From: a virus
Virus record (IMG/VR): IMGVR_UViG_3300028417_000009
Span: 1-39,818 of that record
Direction: 5' to 3' (one strand)
Length of the DNA stretch: 39,818 bases
The position numbers and the translations under genes are program-made. Each line of letters opens with the position of its first letter. Position 1 is the stretch's first letter. Shown here piece by piece: positions 6,760 through 15,272 of the stretch. The notes beneath the pieces are model-generated. The model was not told the origin of the DNA. It ran no database searches and was given only the letters and a program-made list of their open reading frames with translations.

Positions 6760-7461
6760 ATGAACAACAACGCTGAAACCCTGATTACAGAAACCGAAGT
6801 CGCCTCTATAGGCGACACCCAAACAGACTGTGAAGCCCCACCACTCAGCCCACAAGAAGCTGGGGACGCCAAATTCCATGAGGTGCAAATGCGTATCGCT
6901 GAGCGCAAAGCAGGCAAAAACGTATTCAAGTGCTTCCTTACCTATGGCATCCCTACACTGGATCAGGTATCCCCTAACCTGCCAGCCCCGGATAGTTGGG
7001 AAGGGACAGAAGTAACAGAGGGCGAAGAGACCATTGTAGTTAACTCCCCTGTCTACACCAGCGATACCCTCCAATACGTCCAGGATGCTATTATCCAGCG
7101 GCTACAGGGCCTTGCTCGCTCACGTCTATCAGCTGGGCAGGAGCAGTGTACCACGTGGAATGAGGTAGCAGAATCTGGTGGTGCAGGTACTAAGTATCCT
7201 GTACAGCTTAAAGCGTTTCGTGAGGGCTTTGCCACATGGCTGCAAGATGTATCTCCTTACAATGAAATCCAGTCTGCGGCTATCATGTCCTATACAGACA
7301 CTCGCCGTCTGCTTACTCAGGATGACGAGCGCAAGGCCAAGTTCGCAGGTGTAGTCAGTGAGTATGTAGAATCGCTTGGCGATAAAGCTGTGGAGATTGG
7401 CTCAGTCATCTCTGCTATCAACCGAGCTATCACCACCACTCAGGAAGATCTGGACTGGTAA
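6760..7461 (+). CDS. hypothetical protein, 233 aa, single-gene transcription unit
   Basis: I do not recognise this protein. The ATG at 6760 (MNNNAETLITETEV) is chosen because the extended -10 promoter ends at 6692 and a purine-rich AGAGAGAG tract lies upstream; an ATG at 6691 is inside the promoter. The first 35 residues are acidic and low-complexity, the middle is mixed, and the C-terminal 90 are helical, ending in the acidic tip EDLDW. Codon choice differs from its neighbours (more CGC/CGT Arg, more GC), suggesting high expression or separate origin. It has its own promoter and a perfect 13-bp terminator stem, unusual in this compact genome. A highly made early, host-directed or DNA-coating protein is possible. 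Confidence 0.75.
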   Translation: MNNNAETLITETEVASIGDTQTDCEAPPLSPQEAGDAKFHEVQMRIAERKAGKNVFKCFLTYGIPTLDQVSPNLPAPDSWEGTEVTEGEETIVVNSPVYTSDTLQYVQDAIIQRLQGLARSRLSAGQEQCTTWNEVAESGGAGTKYPVQLKAFREGFATWLQDVSPYNEIQSAAIMSYTDTRRLLTQDDERKAKFAGVVSEYVESLGDKAVEIGSVISAINRAITTTQEDLDW

Positions 7462-7473
7462 GCAACTGCTGAT

Positions 7474-7520
7474 AAGGCTTCCTATCTCTGAGTCAGGGGG
7501 ATAGGAAGCCTTTTTATTTT
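7474..7520 (+). terminator. strong intrinsic terminator after the 233-residue gene
   Basis: A perfect 13-bp stem (7474-7486 paired with 7500-7512, AAGGCTTCCTATC and its complement), a 13-base loop, and a following T-rich tail (TTTTTATTTT). It ends the 6760-7461 unit and separates it from the structural operon, which therefore needs readthrough, antitermination or a promoter I could not identify in 7521-7586. Confidence 0.85.
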
Positions 7521-7586
7521 GCCTCCGCGTCTGTATATCAAAGGGAGTGCAAAATTTTTACTAAACTTTTCCTATAGGCTTACCTA

Positions 7587-7784
7587 ATGTCTAATCTACG
7601 TCCACTAGTTCGTGCGATCTTAGCTACCTTGACTATAGTAGGTTTCTTCTGGGTTATAGGTATTGTATTCCTAGGTATAGGAGATGTGCCACAGCCACTA
7701 GAGGATGCCGCTAAGACCCTACTTGGGATACTATCAGCAGCACTGTTGCAAATTTTAAATTTCTATTTCGGTGATAAGGCGTAA
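7587..7784 (+). CDS. small membrane protein, 65 aa, holin-like
   Basis: A 65-residue protein with two predicted membrane helices (about 8-31 and 41-60), a short loop with acidic residues, and an ending in NFYFGDKA. The pattern of a final LLQILNFYFG helix is common in small phage holin-type proteins (holin_3TM-like). It is the first gene of the structural operon, just before the terminases, where holin genes do occur. The role is inferred from topology and place; a pinholin or an unrelated membrane protein cannot be excluded. Confidence 0.55.
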   Translation: MSNLRPLVRAILATLTIVGFFWVIGIVFLGIGDVPQPLEDAAKTLLGILSAALLQILNFYFGDKA

Positions 7785-7802
7785 CAGCCACAGAGATAAC
7801 AG

Positions 7803-8339
7803 ATGGCAATTGACTCCATAAAACTAATAAACTTAGCTGCTAGAGGGATACCACAAACCCATATAGCTAAGGCTCTTGGTATAACAGATAGTGCTGTGAG
7901 TCAATTGCTAGCCAGAGATGATGTCCAAGGTAAAGTGCGAGAGATGGAAGCTGAGCTAGCTTCCAAGGATCTAGATGAGCTAATCTCCCTAGAAAAAATA
8001 AACGTCTCTCTGCGAGGAAAAATAGGGGATCTAGTTGAGGAAACTGACTCCTTAGGAGAAGCAGTAACCGCGCTAGAAAAGATAACAAAAATGCAGAATC
8101 AAAAGCGTAGCGGTAACGTAGATACAGATGAAGGAATAAGGAAGATAACAATAACAATTCCAATATTCCTGCAACAATCCCTACAGATAAGCACTAGCAG
8201 CAAGAATGAGATAATAGATATAAACAATAGATCCATGGCTACAATGCCAACCTTATCCGTACACAAGTTAATAAAAGACACTAGGAATGCTACAGACCCC
8301 AATACAGATACCATTAACCTTGACGCGGTTAACTTCTAG
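7803..8339 (+). CDS. terS: putative terminase small subunit, 178 aa
   Basis: An N-terminal helix-turn-helix is visible at about residues 8-40 (ARGIPQTHIAKALGITDSAVSQLL), followed by a helical, coiled-coil-like middle (about 45-100) that could form the ring of a small terminase, and a disordered C-terminus ending NLDAVNF. This layout and the position directly before the large terminase make it the DNA-recognition subunit of the packaging motor. The HTH is clear; the terS call depends on context. The C-terminal tip resembles that of the 155-residue early protein at 858-1325. Confidence 0.7.
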   Translation: MAIDSIKLINLAARGIPQTHIAKALGITDSAVSQLLARDDVQGKVREMEAELASKDLDELISLEKINVSLRGKIGDLVEETDSLGEAVTALEKITKMQNQKRSGNVDTDEGIRKITITIPIFLQQSLQISTSSKNEIIDINNRSMATMPTLSVHKLIKDTRNATDPNTDTINLDAVNF

Positions 8340-8439
8340 ATTACCCTCCGCTACTAGGACACCACGTCCTTTGCTTGGCAAGGAACTTGCGCGGATAGAA
8401 AAACTACAAAAACTACTAGGACAACCCAGGCTCTCATGA
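8287..8439 (+). CDS. possible 50-aa coupling ORF between the terminase genes
   Basis: A frame open from an ATG at 8287, inside the end of terS, to a TGA at 8437-8439 that overlaps the large terminase ATG as ATGA. The last 22 residues (from LGKELARIEK onward) are helical and amphipathic and fill the otherwise empty 96 bases between the genes. No good ribosome site precedes the ATG, so a later start is possible. It may be a small protein, a leader that couples translation to terL, or a chance open frame. Confidence 0.25.
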   Translation: MLQTPIQIPLTLTRLTSRLPSATRTPRPLLGKELARIEKLQKLLGQPRLS

Positions 8440-9956
8440 CGGAAGCGCAACAACTAGATTTCTCTCATGAGCAAGTAGCCACACTGATAAGAGATGATCT
8501 TGATTACCTAGCAGCAGTGCTTATACCTGATGCAGCTACTTCTCCTTTCCCAGAGTTCTATAGGATAGTCTGGGCTTACATCCTGCAAAATCTGCACAAA
8601 CTAGGGGTAGAGAGTACCTTTAGGTTTGCTTTGGGGCTACCCAGAGGGTATGCCAAGACGGTATTCCTTAAGTTGCTAGTTTGCTATCTTATCATACATG
8701 ACTATGAGATATCCTTTATAGCTATTATATGTGCAACAGAGAAGCTATCTAAAAACTTCCTAGCAGATATAAACACTATGATGGAGAACCCCATCATCAC
8801 TCAGCTATATGGCAGCTGGGAAGCCTCCCTAGAAAAGGATACAGTAGATGATAAAAGGGCAAGGTTTAATGGTAGGTTAGTAATTCTAGTATCAGCTGCT
8901 GTGGGAACCTCAGTTAGAGGGCTGAACATAGATAACAAACGCCCCCATCTTATAATATGTGATGATGCACAAACCAAGGAATGCGATAACTCAGATACAG
9001 AGAGAGCAGCTCTGAAGCAATGGCTGGTAGGCACCCTGTTTAAATGCTTATCTAAAACAGAAAAGAAAGCGGTGCTGTATATAGGGAATATGTACTCTAC
9101 AGAGTGCATGCTGTACATGCTATCTACAATGCACTCCTGGACATCACTTATAACAGGAGCCATATTAGCAGATGGTAAGGTTCTGTGGCAGGATATACAA
9201 ACCTTAGCAGAGCTGATGGAAGAGTATGAGCATGATAATGAGCTAGGAGAAGGGGCTACATGGTTTGCAGAGATACAGAATGATCCAACCGGGGCCTCCT
9301 GCGGGCTACTAGAGCTAGGGGAGAAATTGCCTAAATGTGCCACAGTCGAAGATCACACTATTTACCCTATAAAGTTCATAACTGTTGATCCAGCAGGAAG
9401 GAAAGCCACCTCTGATGATAACGTAGTAGCTACTCATGCGCTGATAGATGGGGAGAAAGGACTAACCTTATATATAGCTAATGGTAAATGGTCTCCTACA
9501 AGAGTGATAGAAGAGATAGTTGATCAGTGTATCGAGTATCGAGTCCCCATAGTATTCATAGAAGCGGTAGCATACCAAGAAACTTTAGCTTTCTGGCTAG
9601 AGAAAGCACTGGCTAAAAGGAACCTAAATGTAAAGGTTATCCCCTTGCCAACAGGTACAGCTTCTAAATACCGCAGGATAAAAGCATGGGTAAAACAATT
9701 CGTAGGAGGAAAATGGTTTATAGCAGATCCTACCTCCTACAATAAAGCTACCTTTCAGTTATACAAGTACAAAGCTGATAGAACTGATAATGTAGATGAT
9801 ATACTTGATGTGCTAGCCCAAGGCATATTAGCTATAACAAAACACTACCAAGAAATAATAAGGGCTACTCCTTTAGAGGAAGAGCAACAAACCCCAAAAG
9901 CTAGGGTTATGACAAACAATACCTCATTAGCCAGATTAAGGAGTGCATTAAGGTGA
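8436..9956 (+). CDS. terL: terminase large subunit, 506 aa
   Basis: The packaging ATPase-nuclease. The Walker-A-like loop is GLPRGYAKT (about 67-75). Walker B is HLIICDD (about 171-177, with the acidic pair DD), followed by a coupling motif near YIGNMYS. The nuclease domain begins with ITVDPAGRKATSDDNV (Asp near 318 and 327-328), and a further acidic site is in DNVDDILDVLA near the end. The length is usual for the family. It docks on the portal and pumps DNA into the procapsid. The start overlaps a small upstream frame (ATGA), and the end overlaps the portal start (GTGA). Ribosome site is weak, consistent with coupled translation. Confidence 0.9.
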   Translation: MTEAQQLDFSHEQVATLIRDDLDYLAAVLIPDAATSPFPEFYRIVWAYILQNLHKLGVESTFRFALGLPRGYAKTVFLKLLVCYLIIHDYEISFIAIICATEKLSKNFLADINTMMENPIITQLYGSWEASLEKDTVDDKRARFNGRLVILVSAAVGTSVRGLNIDNKRPHLIICDDAQTKECDNSDTERAALKQWLVGTLFKCLSKTEKKAVLYIGNMYSTECMLYMLSTMHSWTSLITGAILADGKVLWQDIQTLAELMEEYEHDNELGEGATWFAEIQNDPTGASCGLLELGEKLPKCATVEDHTIYPIKFITVDPAGRKATSDDNVVATHALIDGEKGLTLYIANGKWSPTRVIEEIVDQCIEYRVPIVFIEAVAYQETLAFWLEKALAKRNLNVKVIPLPTGTASKYRRIKAWVKQFVGGKWFIADPTSYNKATFQLYKYKADRTDNVDDILDVLAQGILAITKHYQEIIRATPLEEEQQTPKARVMTNNTSLARLRSALR

Positions 9957-11821
9957 CAATGAAACTATCTGCGGTTACTAATAAGAAGCTACTGCGTCTA
10001 GTAAAAGAGATACAGAAAAAACAAAAAGGATTCTCTAGTTTCAGAGATAAGTTAGAATCAATAGATGAAGCCTATGCCAAGTCAAGCGTAGCTATAGGAA
10101 ACACCGATGACTGCACAGGGGCTAACTCTACTGTACCCAACAATGAGGCTATAAAAGTTCCTATTGTTAACTCAGAGATAGATTCTGTAACAGCCTTCCT
10201 GGCTGATATCTTTGTTAACCGCACTCCGCTATTTGCTGTTATCTCCGATTCTGCTAGACCAGAACTTGCTCTAAAGATGCAAGCACTGATAGCCAAAGAT
10301 GCCAGACAGCAGAGATGGGGACGCCAGCTCCTAAGTTTCTTAGCTAAGTCTGTGAGGTATAATATAGGAGCTATAGAGGTAGATGAGGCCTCACAGAAAG
10401 ACTTTAACTTAGCTTCCGAAGGGATAGATGGAAAAGCAAAATCAGAGGTAACCTATACACCCGTAACAAGGCTGAACTCCTTAGATATGTACAATACTCT
10501 ATTTGACCATAGAGTGCCTCCAGCAGACATAGCTGTTGATGGTGAGTACGCGGGGTACAATAAGATCATATCTAGGATAGCACTTAAATCTATTGGTAAC
10601 CGCAGAGCAGATGAAAAGATAGCCTATAATCTTAAAGAGGCATATGCTTCCTCTATGGTTAGTGCTTCTCAGTATTTTAATCTACCTCCAGACATAGCTG
10701 TGTCCTCCCACCTATCCGCAGAGGATAAAACTGATTGGTTCAATTGGTTGAACATAACAGATATAGATACCTTAAAAATGGCTAAGTCTAGCTATTTCTA
10801 CACAAGACTATACTTGCGGATAATACCCACAGAGTTTAACATTCCAATAGTAAATCCTACAGTTCCAAGGATTATTCGGTTAGAGATAATCAACAATGAG
10901 CATATCATCTCCTATAAAGAGATGGTAACTCCTCTGGATATGCTGCCTATATTCTTCTCTGATACAAGAGAAGATGGATTTGATTATCAAACTAAATCTG
11001 TAGGGGAGGGAGTTGTTCCATATCAAGATGTAGCAACAGAACTGCTACATACCAGACTGGAAGGATCTAAACGTGCGCTGTCTGATCGGGCTATCTATGA
11101 CACAGATTACCTAGATCCACTAGACGTGAATGCGCCAACAGCAGCTGCTAAGTTGCCACTAAAGAAAGCTCTTCGTAACGCTGGCGATAGACCTAGAATG
11201 TCTGAGATCTACTACCAGATACCCTTTGAGGGACAAGGAGTTGTTAACGCTCTTACAGATCTAGGCACAGTTATGCAACTAAAAGATCAAGTAAATGGGG
11301 TTGGTATGGGAATGAGAGGAGAACACAGGAAGGGAAACCGCACATTAGGAGAGTTTAACGCTGTAGAGGGAGGCTCCTCTACTAAAGGAATGCCAATAGC
11401 TATAAGGATAGAAGAGCAGGTAATGACCCCTGTTAAACTGTTTGTCAAGTATTTTATACTGTCATCGGATAAAGTAGAGAAAGAGATACTGGATGTAGAA
11501 TCCCAAACTCTGTTAAATATAAACATTTTAGATCTACGTAAAGCCCTTCTAGAGTTTAGACTTACAGATGGGCTTAGACCTAAAGCTGCTCTCACAGATC
11601 CAAACATGATGTCTACTGCTCTACAGTTTGTACAAAACTCACCAGAGCTGAACCAAGAGTACAGCGTTGGTGGAATATTTGCAGACATGATGGCGTTAGT
11701 AGATATAGATATTTCTAAACATAAAAGGAACATCCAAAATGCTGGAAGTAACCCCCCAGAGCCTAACCAGCCTGTTCAACCCGAGCCTGCTAACCCCGGA
11801 GATAGAGGAGCAACTGGATAA
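9953..11821 (+). CDS. portal protein, 622 aa
   Basis: The size, the position after terL and before scaffold and capsid genes, and the helical N-terminus with VNSEIDSVTAFLADIFVNRTPLF (typical portal 'stem/wing' style) identify it as the portal that forms the DNA channel at the capsid vertex. The middle has beta-rich wing segments, and the C-terminal 80 residues are Pro/Gln-rich and probably flexible (barrel or disordered). I use the GTG at 9953, which overlaps the terL stop as GTGA and has AGGAG nine bases upstream; an ATG two codons later is the alternative. Annotation is by context and general pattern. Confidence 0.8.
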   Translation: MTMKLSAVTNKKLLRLVKEIQKKQKGFSSFRDKLESIDEAYAKSSVAIGNTDDCTGANSTVPNNEAIKVPIVNSEIDSVTAFLADIFVNRTPLFAVISDSARPELALKMQALIAKDARQQRWGRQLLSFLAKSVRYNIGAIEVDEASQKDFNLASEGIDGKAKSEVTYTPVTRLNSLDMYNTLFDHRVPPADIAVDGEYAGYNKIISRIALKSIGNRRADEKIAYNLKEAYASSMVSASQYFNLPPDIAVSSHLSAEDKTDWFNWLNITDIDTLKMAKSSYFYTRLYLRIIPTEFNIPIVNPTVPRIIRLEIINNEHIISYKEMVTPLDMLPIFFSDTREDGFDYQTKSVGEGVVPYQDVATELLHTRLEGSKRALSDRAIYDTDYLDPLDVNAPTAAAKLPLKKALRNAGDRPRMSEIYYQIPFEGQGVVNALTDLGTVMQLKDQVNGVGMGMRGEHRKGNRTLGEFNAVEGGSSTKGMPIAIRIEEQVMTPVKLFVKYFILSSDKVEKEILDVESQTLLNINILDLRKALLEFRLTDGLRPKAALTDPNMMSTALQFVQNSPELNQEYSVGGIFADMMALVDIDISKHKRNIQNAGSNPPEPNQPVQPEPANPGDRGATG

Positions 11822-12008
11822 GCTGTTATCCGCTCCACATGTACAGCAACGAATCTTGCAGATAACCATTAAGCTATTAATGGAAAATGGTGTAGACATG
11901 GAAGATAACACTAAAAGAAGTGCCCATATAATAAAAGGGCTTAATAGAGGGGTACTGCTATTTGCTAATGAGCTTCTAGATATCCCAACACAATTACCAC
12001 TAACCTAG
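11739..12008 (+). CDS. small protein overlapping the portal end, 89 aa
   Basis: An 89-residue, mainly helical protein whose start lies 83 bases inside the end of the portal gene, with AAAGGA about nine bases before the ATG. It contains a helical hairpin around EIEEQLDKLL and VQQRILQITIKLL. Because the overlapped portal tail is low-complexity Pro/Glu, the shared DNA is used in two frames. Its place between portal and scaffold suggests a head-assembly or portal-accessory role. Not recognised. Confidence 0.65.
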   Translation: MLEVTPQSLTSLFNPSLLTPEIEEQLDKLLSAPHVQQRILQITIKLLMENGVDMEDNTKRSAHIIKGLNRGVLLFANELLDIPTQLPLT

Positions 12009-12020
12009 AGGATTAACATA

Positions 12021-12716
12021 ATGGCTATTCCAGGCCTTAGCCCAGATATGAACCCAGCAAACCCAGCAACACCCGTCGCTCCTGTAATTGAGCCTACTCC
12101 CCCGGAACCAAAAGGGCTTGACAAATTTTCCGATTTGTTCGATAATGACAAAACAAAGGTGCCAAAAGAGGGAGAGCAAGTTACTCCTCCAGAGTCTCCT
12201 ACCCCGTTTGATCCAGTAGCCCTGTTGGATAATGAAGAGGCTACCACTGCTTTACTCTCAAAGTTAGACTTCAGTAAAAGTATATCAGAAGATACCCAGG
12301 CTCTTATAACAGCTAATGATCCTGGGGCGCTTCTTGCCCTCACAAATGACATAGGTAAACAAGCCTATATGCAAGCTATGCGTCATACCGCTGCTATCAA
12401 TAAACGGTACGTAGACGAACAGCTTGCTTCTCATTCAACAGATGTTACCTCAAAGATAAACTCCCAGATTTCAGATAGAGAACTAGCTACATTGTTACCA
12501 GAGATTAAAAATCCTTTGGTAGCCGCAGGTATAGAAACCTTTGTAGAGAGATTTCGTGCACAGAACCCAACAGCTTCTACGTCTGATGTAGTAACCCAGG
12601 TTAAAGAATATCTAGGGGAACTGAATTCCACTGTTAATAAACCTCCCCCCGATACTACAAATCAGCCTACAGAGATAGACTGGTTTAAAGATCTAGGTAT
12701 CGAGGAAACCCAATAA
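12021..12716 (+). CDS. scaffolding protein, 231 aa (probable)
   Basis: An acidic, Pro-rich N-terminus (about 1-70), a helical middle and C-terminus, no Cys, and a position directly before the major capsid gene match phage scaffolds, which guide procapsid assembly and leave before maturation. The C-terminal tail (EIDWFKDLGIEETQ) is a likely capsid-binding segment. AGAGGA lies eight bases before the ATG. I see no protease gene nearby, so the scaffold would exit intact. Confidence 0.75.
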   Translation: MAIPGLSPDMNPANPATPVAPVIEPTPPEPKGLDKFSDLFDNDKTKVPKEGEQVTPPESPTPFDPVALLDNEEATTALLSKLDFSKSISEDTQALITANDPGALLALTNDIGKQAYMQAMRHTAAINKRYVDEQLASHSTDVTSKINSQISDRELATLLPEIKNPLVAAGIETFVERFRAQNPTASTSDVVTQVKEYLGELNSTVNKPPPDTTNQPTEIDWFKDLGIEETQ

Positions 12717-12738
12717 CTTGTAATTAAGGATATTTATT

Positions 12739-13965
12739 ATGGCTACACTAGGCACACTTAATGCCAATGGCTTTTTTCGTACCAGCTTTAATCCGTCAGA
12801 GCTGAACAGGAAGTCTTTCTCTAATACCATCATGCGGCTGTTCCCTAACGGTTCATCTCCTCTATATGCCCTCACAGGGGAGATTAATAAGAGCAAAGCA
12901 GTAGCTGCCTCTCATGGCTACTTCACCAAGCACTTTGCTCTTAGCTCTCTTACTGTAAATGGAACAATCCTAGCAGCTGCTACTGCTTTGGTTGTAGATT
13001 CTACAGCTGGCATTGTAGCAGGAATGGTATTCCAGGTGCCCTCCACTAGGGAGAACGTACGGGTCAATACTGTTACCAATGCCACTACCCTACAGCTAGA
13101 TCGTAGTTTTGGACGTATTGCAGCAGCTACCATCACTGATAATGATGTGCTCAAGCTGGTAGGTAACTCGCATGTAGAAGCCAGTGATAGACCTATTGCC
13201 CGCTCTATGGCTTCTGTGTATGTACCTAACTATACCTCTATCATCCGTAACGCATGGCATATCTCAGGCACTGCTAGGGCCTCTATGGCAGAAGCAGGTT
13301 TCAACAACGTAGCAGAGTCAAGACTAGATTGTACAGAGTTCCACTCTACAGACTTTGAAGGACAGCTACTCTGGGGACAAGCTGTAGCTCCTGCCACTGA
13401 TGCTACTACCGGCAGTCCTATCCACAGTACCCAAGGTCTTGTAGATGCTATCTATGAATTTGCCCCAGGGAATGTACAAACCGCAGGAGGTACTACTACC
13501 TATGCGCAACTGGTATCTCTTGTAGAACCTATGTTTGCACACTCTACCTCTAAGACTGGTGGTGGACTGAAAGAGCGTGCTTTGTTCTGTGATTCTATAG
13601 CCATGAAGGTTATCCATGATATTGGAGTTGCCTCTGGTCAAGTAACCATGACCACCAAAGAGACCTCTTTTGGAATGATCTTTACAGAGTTTAAGATCTA
13701 TAAAGGTGTGCTAAGGCTCATGGAGCATCCTCTGCTATCTGAGACTACTACTGGAACCGGCATTGCTGTAGGTGTGGATCTTACTTCTGTGGGTGTTGCA
13801 TATCTTGAAGGCAGAGATGTTAAGAAAGAAGATTATGATGGCTCAGCTGATGGATCTAACTCTGGCACAGATGCTTCTGGTGGCTCATTGCTATCCGAGT
13901 TTGCTACTGAGTTCACCAGCCCACAAACATGCGGTATCGTTAATGGATTCACCGCAGCAGCCTAA
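12739..13965 (+). CDS. major capsid protein, 408 aa
   Basis: The capsid shell protein by position (after the scaffold), length and composition: Ala/Gly/Thr/Ser-rich, few charged clusters, codons more regular than its neighbours as expected for the most abundant virion protein, and a good AAGGA ribosome site. An inserted beta-rich domain is suggested near residues 70-140 (VNGTILAAATALVVDSTAGI.. type, Ig/decoration-like 'AG.VF.VP' pattern). The fold is probably HK97-type, of the DUF5309/SU10-like group, judged by pattern only. No HK97 delta-domain protease site is visible. Confidence 0.85.
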   Translation: MATLGTLNANGFFRTSFNPSELNRKSFSNTIMRLFPNGSSPLYALTGEINKSKAVAASHGYFTKHFALSSLTVNGTILAAATALVVDSTAGIVAGMVFQVPSTRENVRVNTVTNATTLQLDRSFGRIAAATITDNDVLKLVGNSHVEASDRPIARSMASVYVPNYTSIIRNAWHISGTARASMAEAGFNNVAESRLDCTEFHSTDFEGQLLWGQAVAPATDATTGSPIHSTQGLVDAIYEFAPGNVQTAGGTTTYAQLVSLVEPMFAHSTSKTGGGLKERALFCDSIAMKVIHDIGVASGQVTMTTKETSFGMIFTEFKIYKGVLRLMEHPLLSETTTGTGIAVGVDLTSVGVAYLEGRDVKKEDYDGSADGSNSGTDASGGSLLSEFATEFTSPQTCGIVNGFTAAA

Positions 13966-14015
13966 TTAGCTCGCTTCTCCTGGCCAAGGATGGCACCCTA
14001 CAGAGGATTATTTAA

Positions 14016-14345
14016 ATGTCAACACCTAATAATGCAGCAGCAATACAGACAGGGGCGCAAACTGCGCTTAAAGCAGAAGCCAAAGATGGAGGTAAACTTG
14101 CAGCAGCTAAGCTGGAAACTGAGATGCAGGAAGCACACCAAGCTGCTGATAGCCTAGCAGAAGGACAAACAATGTACACCAAACTCGGCGATACAGTGTT
14201 TAACTGTCTAGCTGATAACGGGAAACCCATTTGCTTTGCTGGTGGTTGCTTTGTAGTAGAAGATAGTGACCCAAATGCAGAAGCCTATAAAGATGCATTG
14301 GATTACCACACTGCATGTGGTACGTTAACCAAGCAAGTAGGCTAA
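14016..14345 (+). CDS. hypothetical virion-associated protein, 109 aa
   Basis: Unrecognised. The N-terminal half is Ala/Lys/Glu-rich and helical, and the C-terminal half has three Cys (CFAGGCFVV and TACGT) with a compact beta-like pattern. Directly after the capsid gene, such small proteins are often head decoration or head-completion proteins, but no homologue comes to mind. AGAGGAT lies ten bases before the ATG. Confidence 0.65.
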   Translation: MSTPNNAAAIQTGAQTALKAEAKDGGKLAAAKLETEMQEAHQAADSLAEGQTMYTKLGDTVFNCLADNGKPICFAGGCFVVEDSDPNAEAYKDALDYHTACGTLTKQVG

Positions 14346-14351
14346 GACTAG

Positions 14352-14954
14352 ATGGCTACCTATGGTGAGATAGTAACAGAAGTTGGATTGGTTGTTCCTG
14401 TAGCTTCTTGGAACACATTAGTTCGCTCTAAAGTTAACCAGATTATTAGATTAATATCTACTTCTGGGTATTTTTGGAGAGATATAGTAGAATCCACCAT
14501 AGGTAGTTCTGAGGGCGTAGATGCTGTAGCTAAAATACAATCTATTCCTATAACTGCTGCCATAAGAAAGATGATATATGTGCAGTATCCTGAGTCAGAT
14601 ACTAGGATACATCTTGTAAATCTTGAAGGACTTAAAAAGAGGGAAGCCTGTGCGGCACTCCAAGATATAGCATATCTATCAGGGAATGCATTGCATATTC
14701 GGCATACAGAGCTAGCTTCCAGTTTCAATCTTGCCTATTATACAAATCCAACTAATTTCAATACCGATGGTACAGAAGATGCGCTTTCCAACTGGATAAC
14801 AGACCTAGTCCCAGGGTTAGTAGTAGATATTACCTCTTCTTATATCCTAAATCTTAAAGGGGATAATGAGGATTCAAAAAAGATAGGAGATCTTGCTGCT
14901 ATGATGCGAGCTACCTATATTAGAGATTTCATAGATAGTGTGGAAGGAGATTAA
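14352..14954 (+). CDS. head-tail adaptor protein, 200 aa (probable)
   Basis: A helical protein of 200 residues, beginning MATYGEIVTEV with a STSGYFWRDIVES segment at about 36-48, of the kind seen in the podovirus adaptor/connector (gp4/gp11-like) proteins that bind below the portal. Position after the capsid genes and before the tail genes supports this. The identification is moderate and rests on pattern and order. Confidence 0.55.
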   Translation: MATYGEIVTEVGLVVPVASWNTLVRSKVNQIIRLISTSGYFWRDIVESTIGSSEGVDAVAKIQSIPITAAIRKMIYVQYPESDTRIHLVNLEGLKKREACAALQDIAYLSGNALHIRHTELASSFNLAYYTNPTNFNTDGTEDALSNWITDLVPGLVVDITSSYILNLKGDNEDSKKIGDLAAMMRATYIRDFIDSVEGD

Positions 14955-14957
14955 TAC

Positions 14958-15272
14958 ATGCCTCAGATATTATTAGCAGCTCAAACAGCAGCAGGAAACT
15001 CAGAAGAATTTACAGTTACGGCTTCTGGTAAATCTTCTGAACGTATGCCCGCGCATTTTACTTGTCCTGGCATAGGCGCAGGAGAAACAGGAACCCTGGA
15101 GAAGAAAAATAATGCCGGCACATGGAATATCTATGCTATGCCTGGCAGTGAACATATTATAAATGATCTCCGCTCTGGAATAGCCGTATATGCTCCGGGT
15201 ATGTATAGAATAGCTAAGTCAATGACTGTAGCCCCGGTTCCTGTAGAAGTCTCCTCTGGGTTGGAACCTTGA
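14958..15272 (+). CDS. hypothetical structural protein, 104 aa, beta-rich
   Basis: Unrecognised. The composition is Gly/Ala/Thr/Pro-rich and the pattern of short strands (FTVTASG, AHFTCPGIG, GTWNIYAM) suggests a small beta-sandwich, possibly a minor tail or capsid-decorating protein. It ends by overlapping the next gene's TTG start with a four-base junction (TTGA). Confidence 0.55.
   Translation: MPQILLAAQTAAGNSEEFTVTASGKSSERMPAHFTCPGIGAGETGTLEKKNNAGTWNIYAMPGSEHIINDLRSGIAVYAPGMYRIAKSMTVAPVPVEVSSGLEP

Noticed and set aside
8801-9343. Antisense open frame of 180 codons in terL
   Set aside because: It overlaps the terL ATPase Walker B and coupling region completely; no ribosome site.
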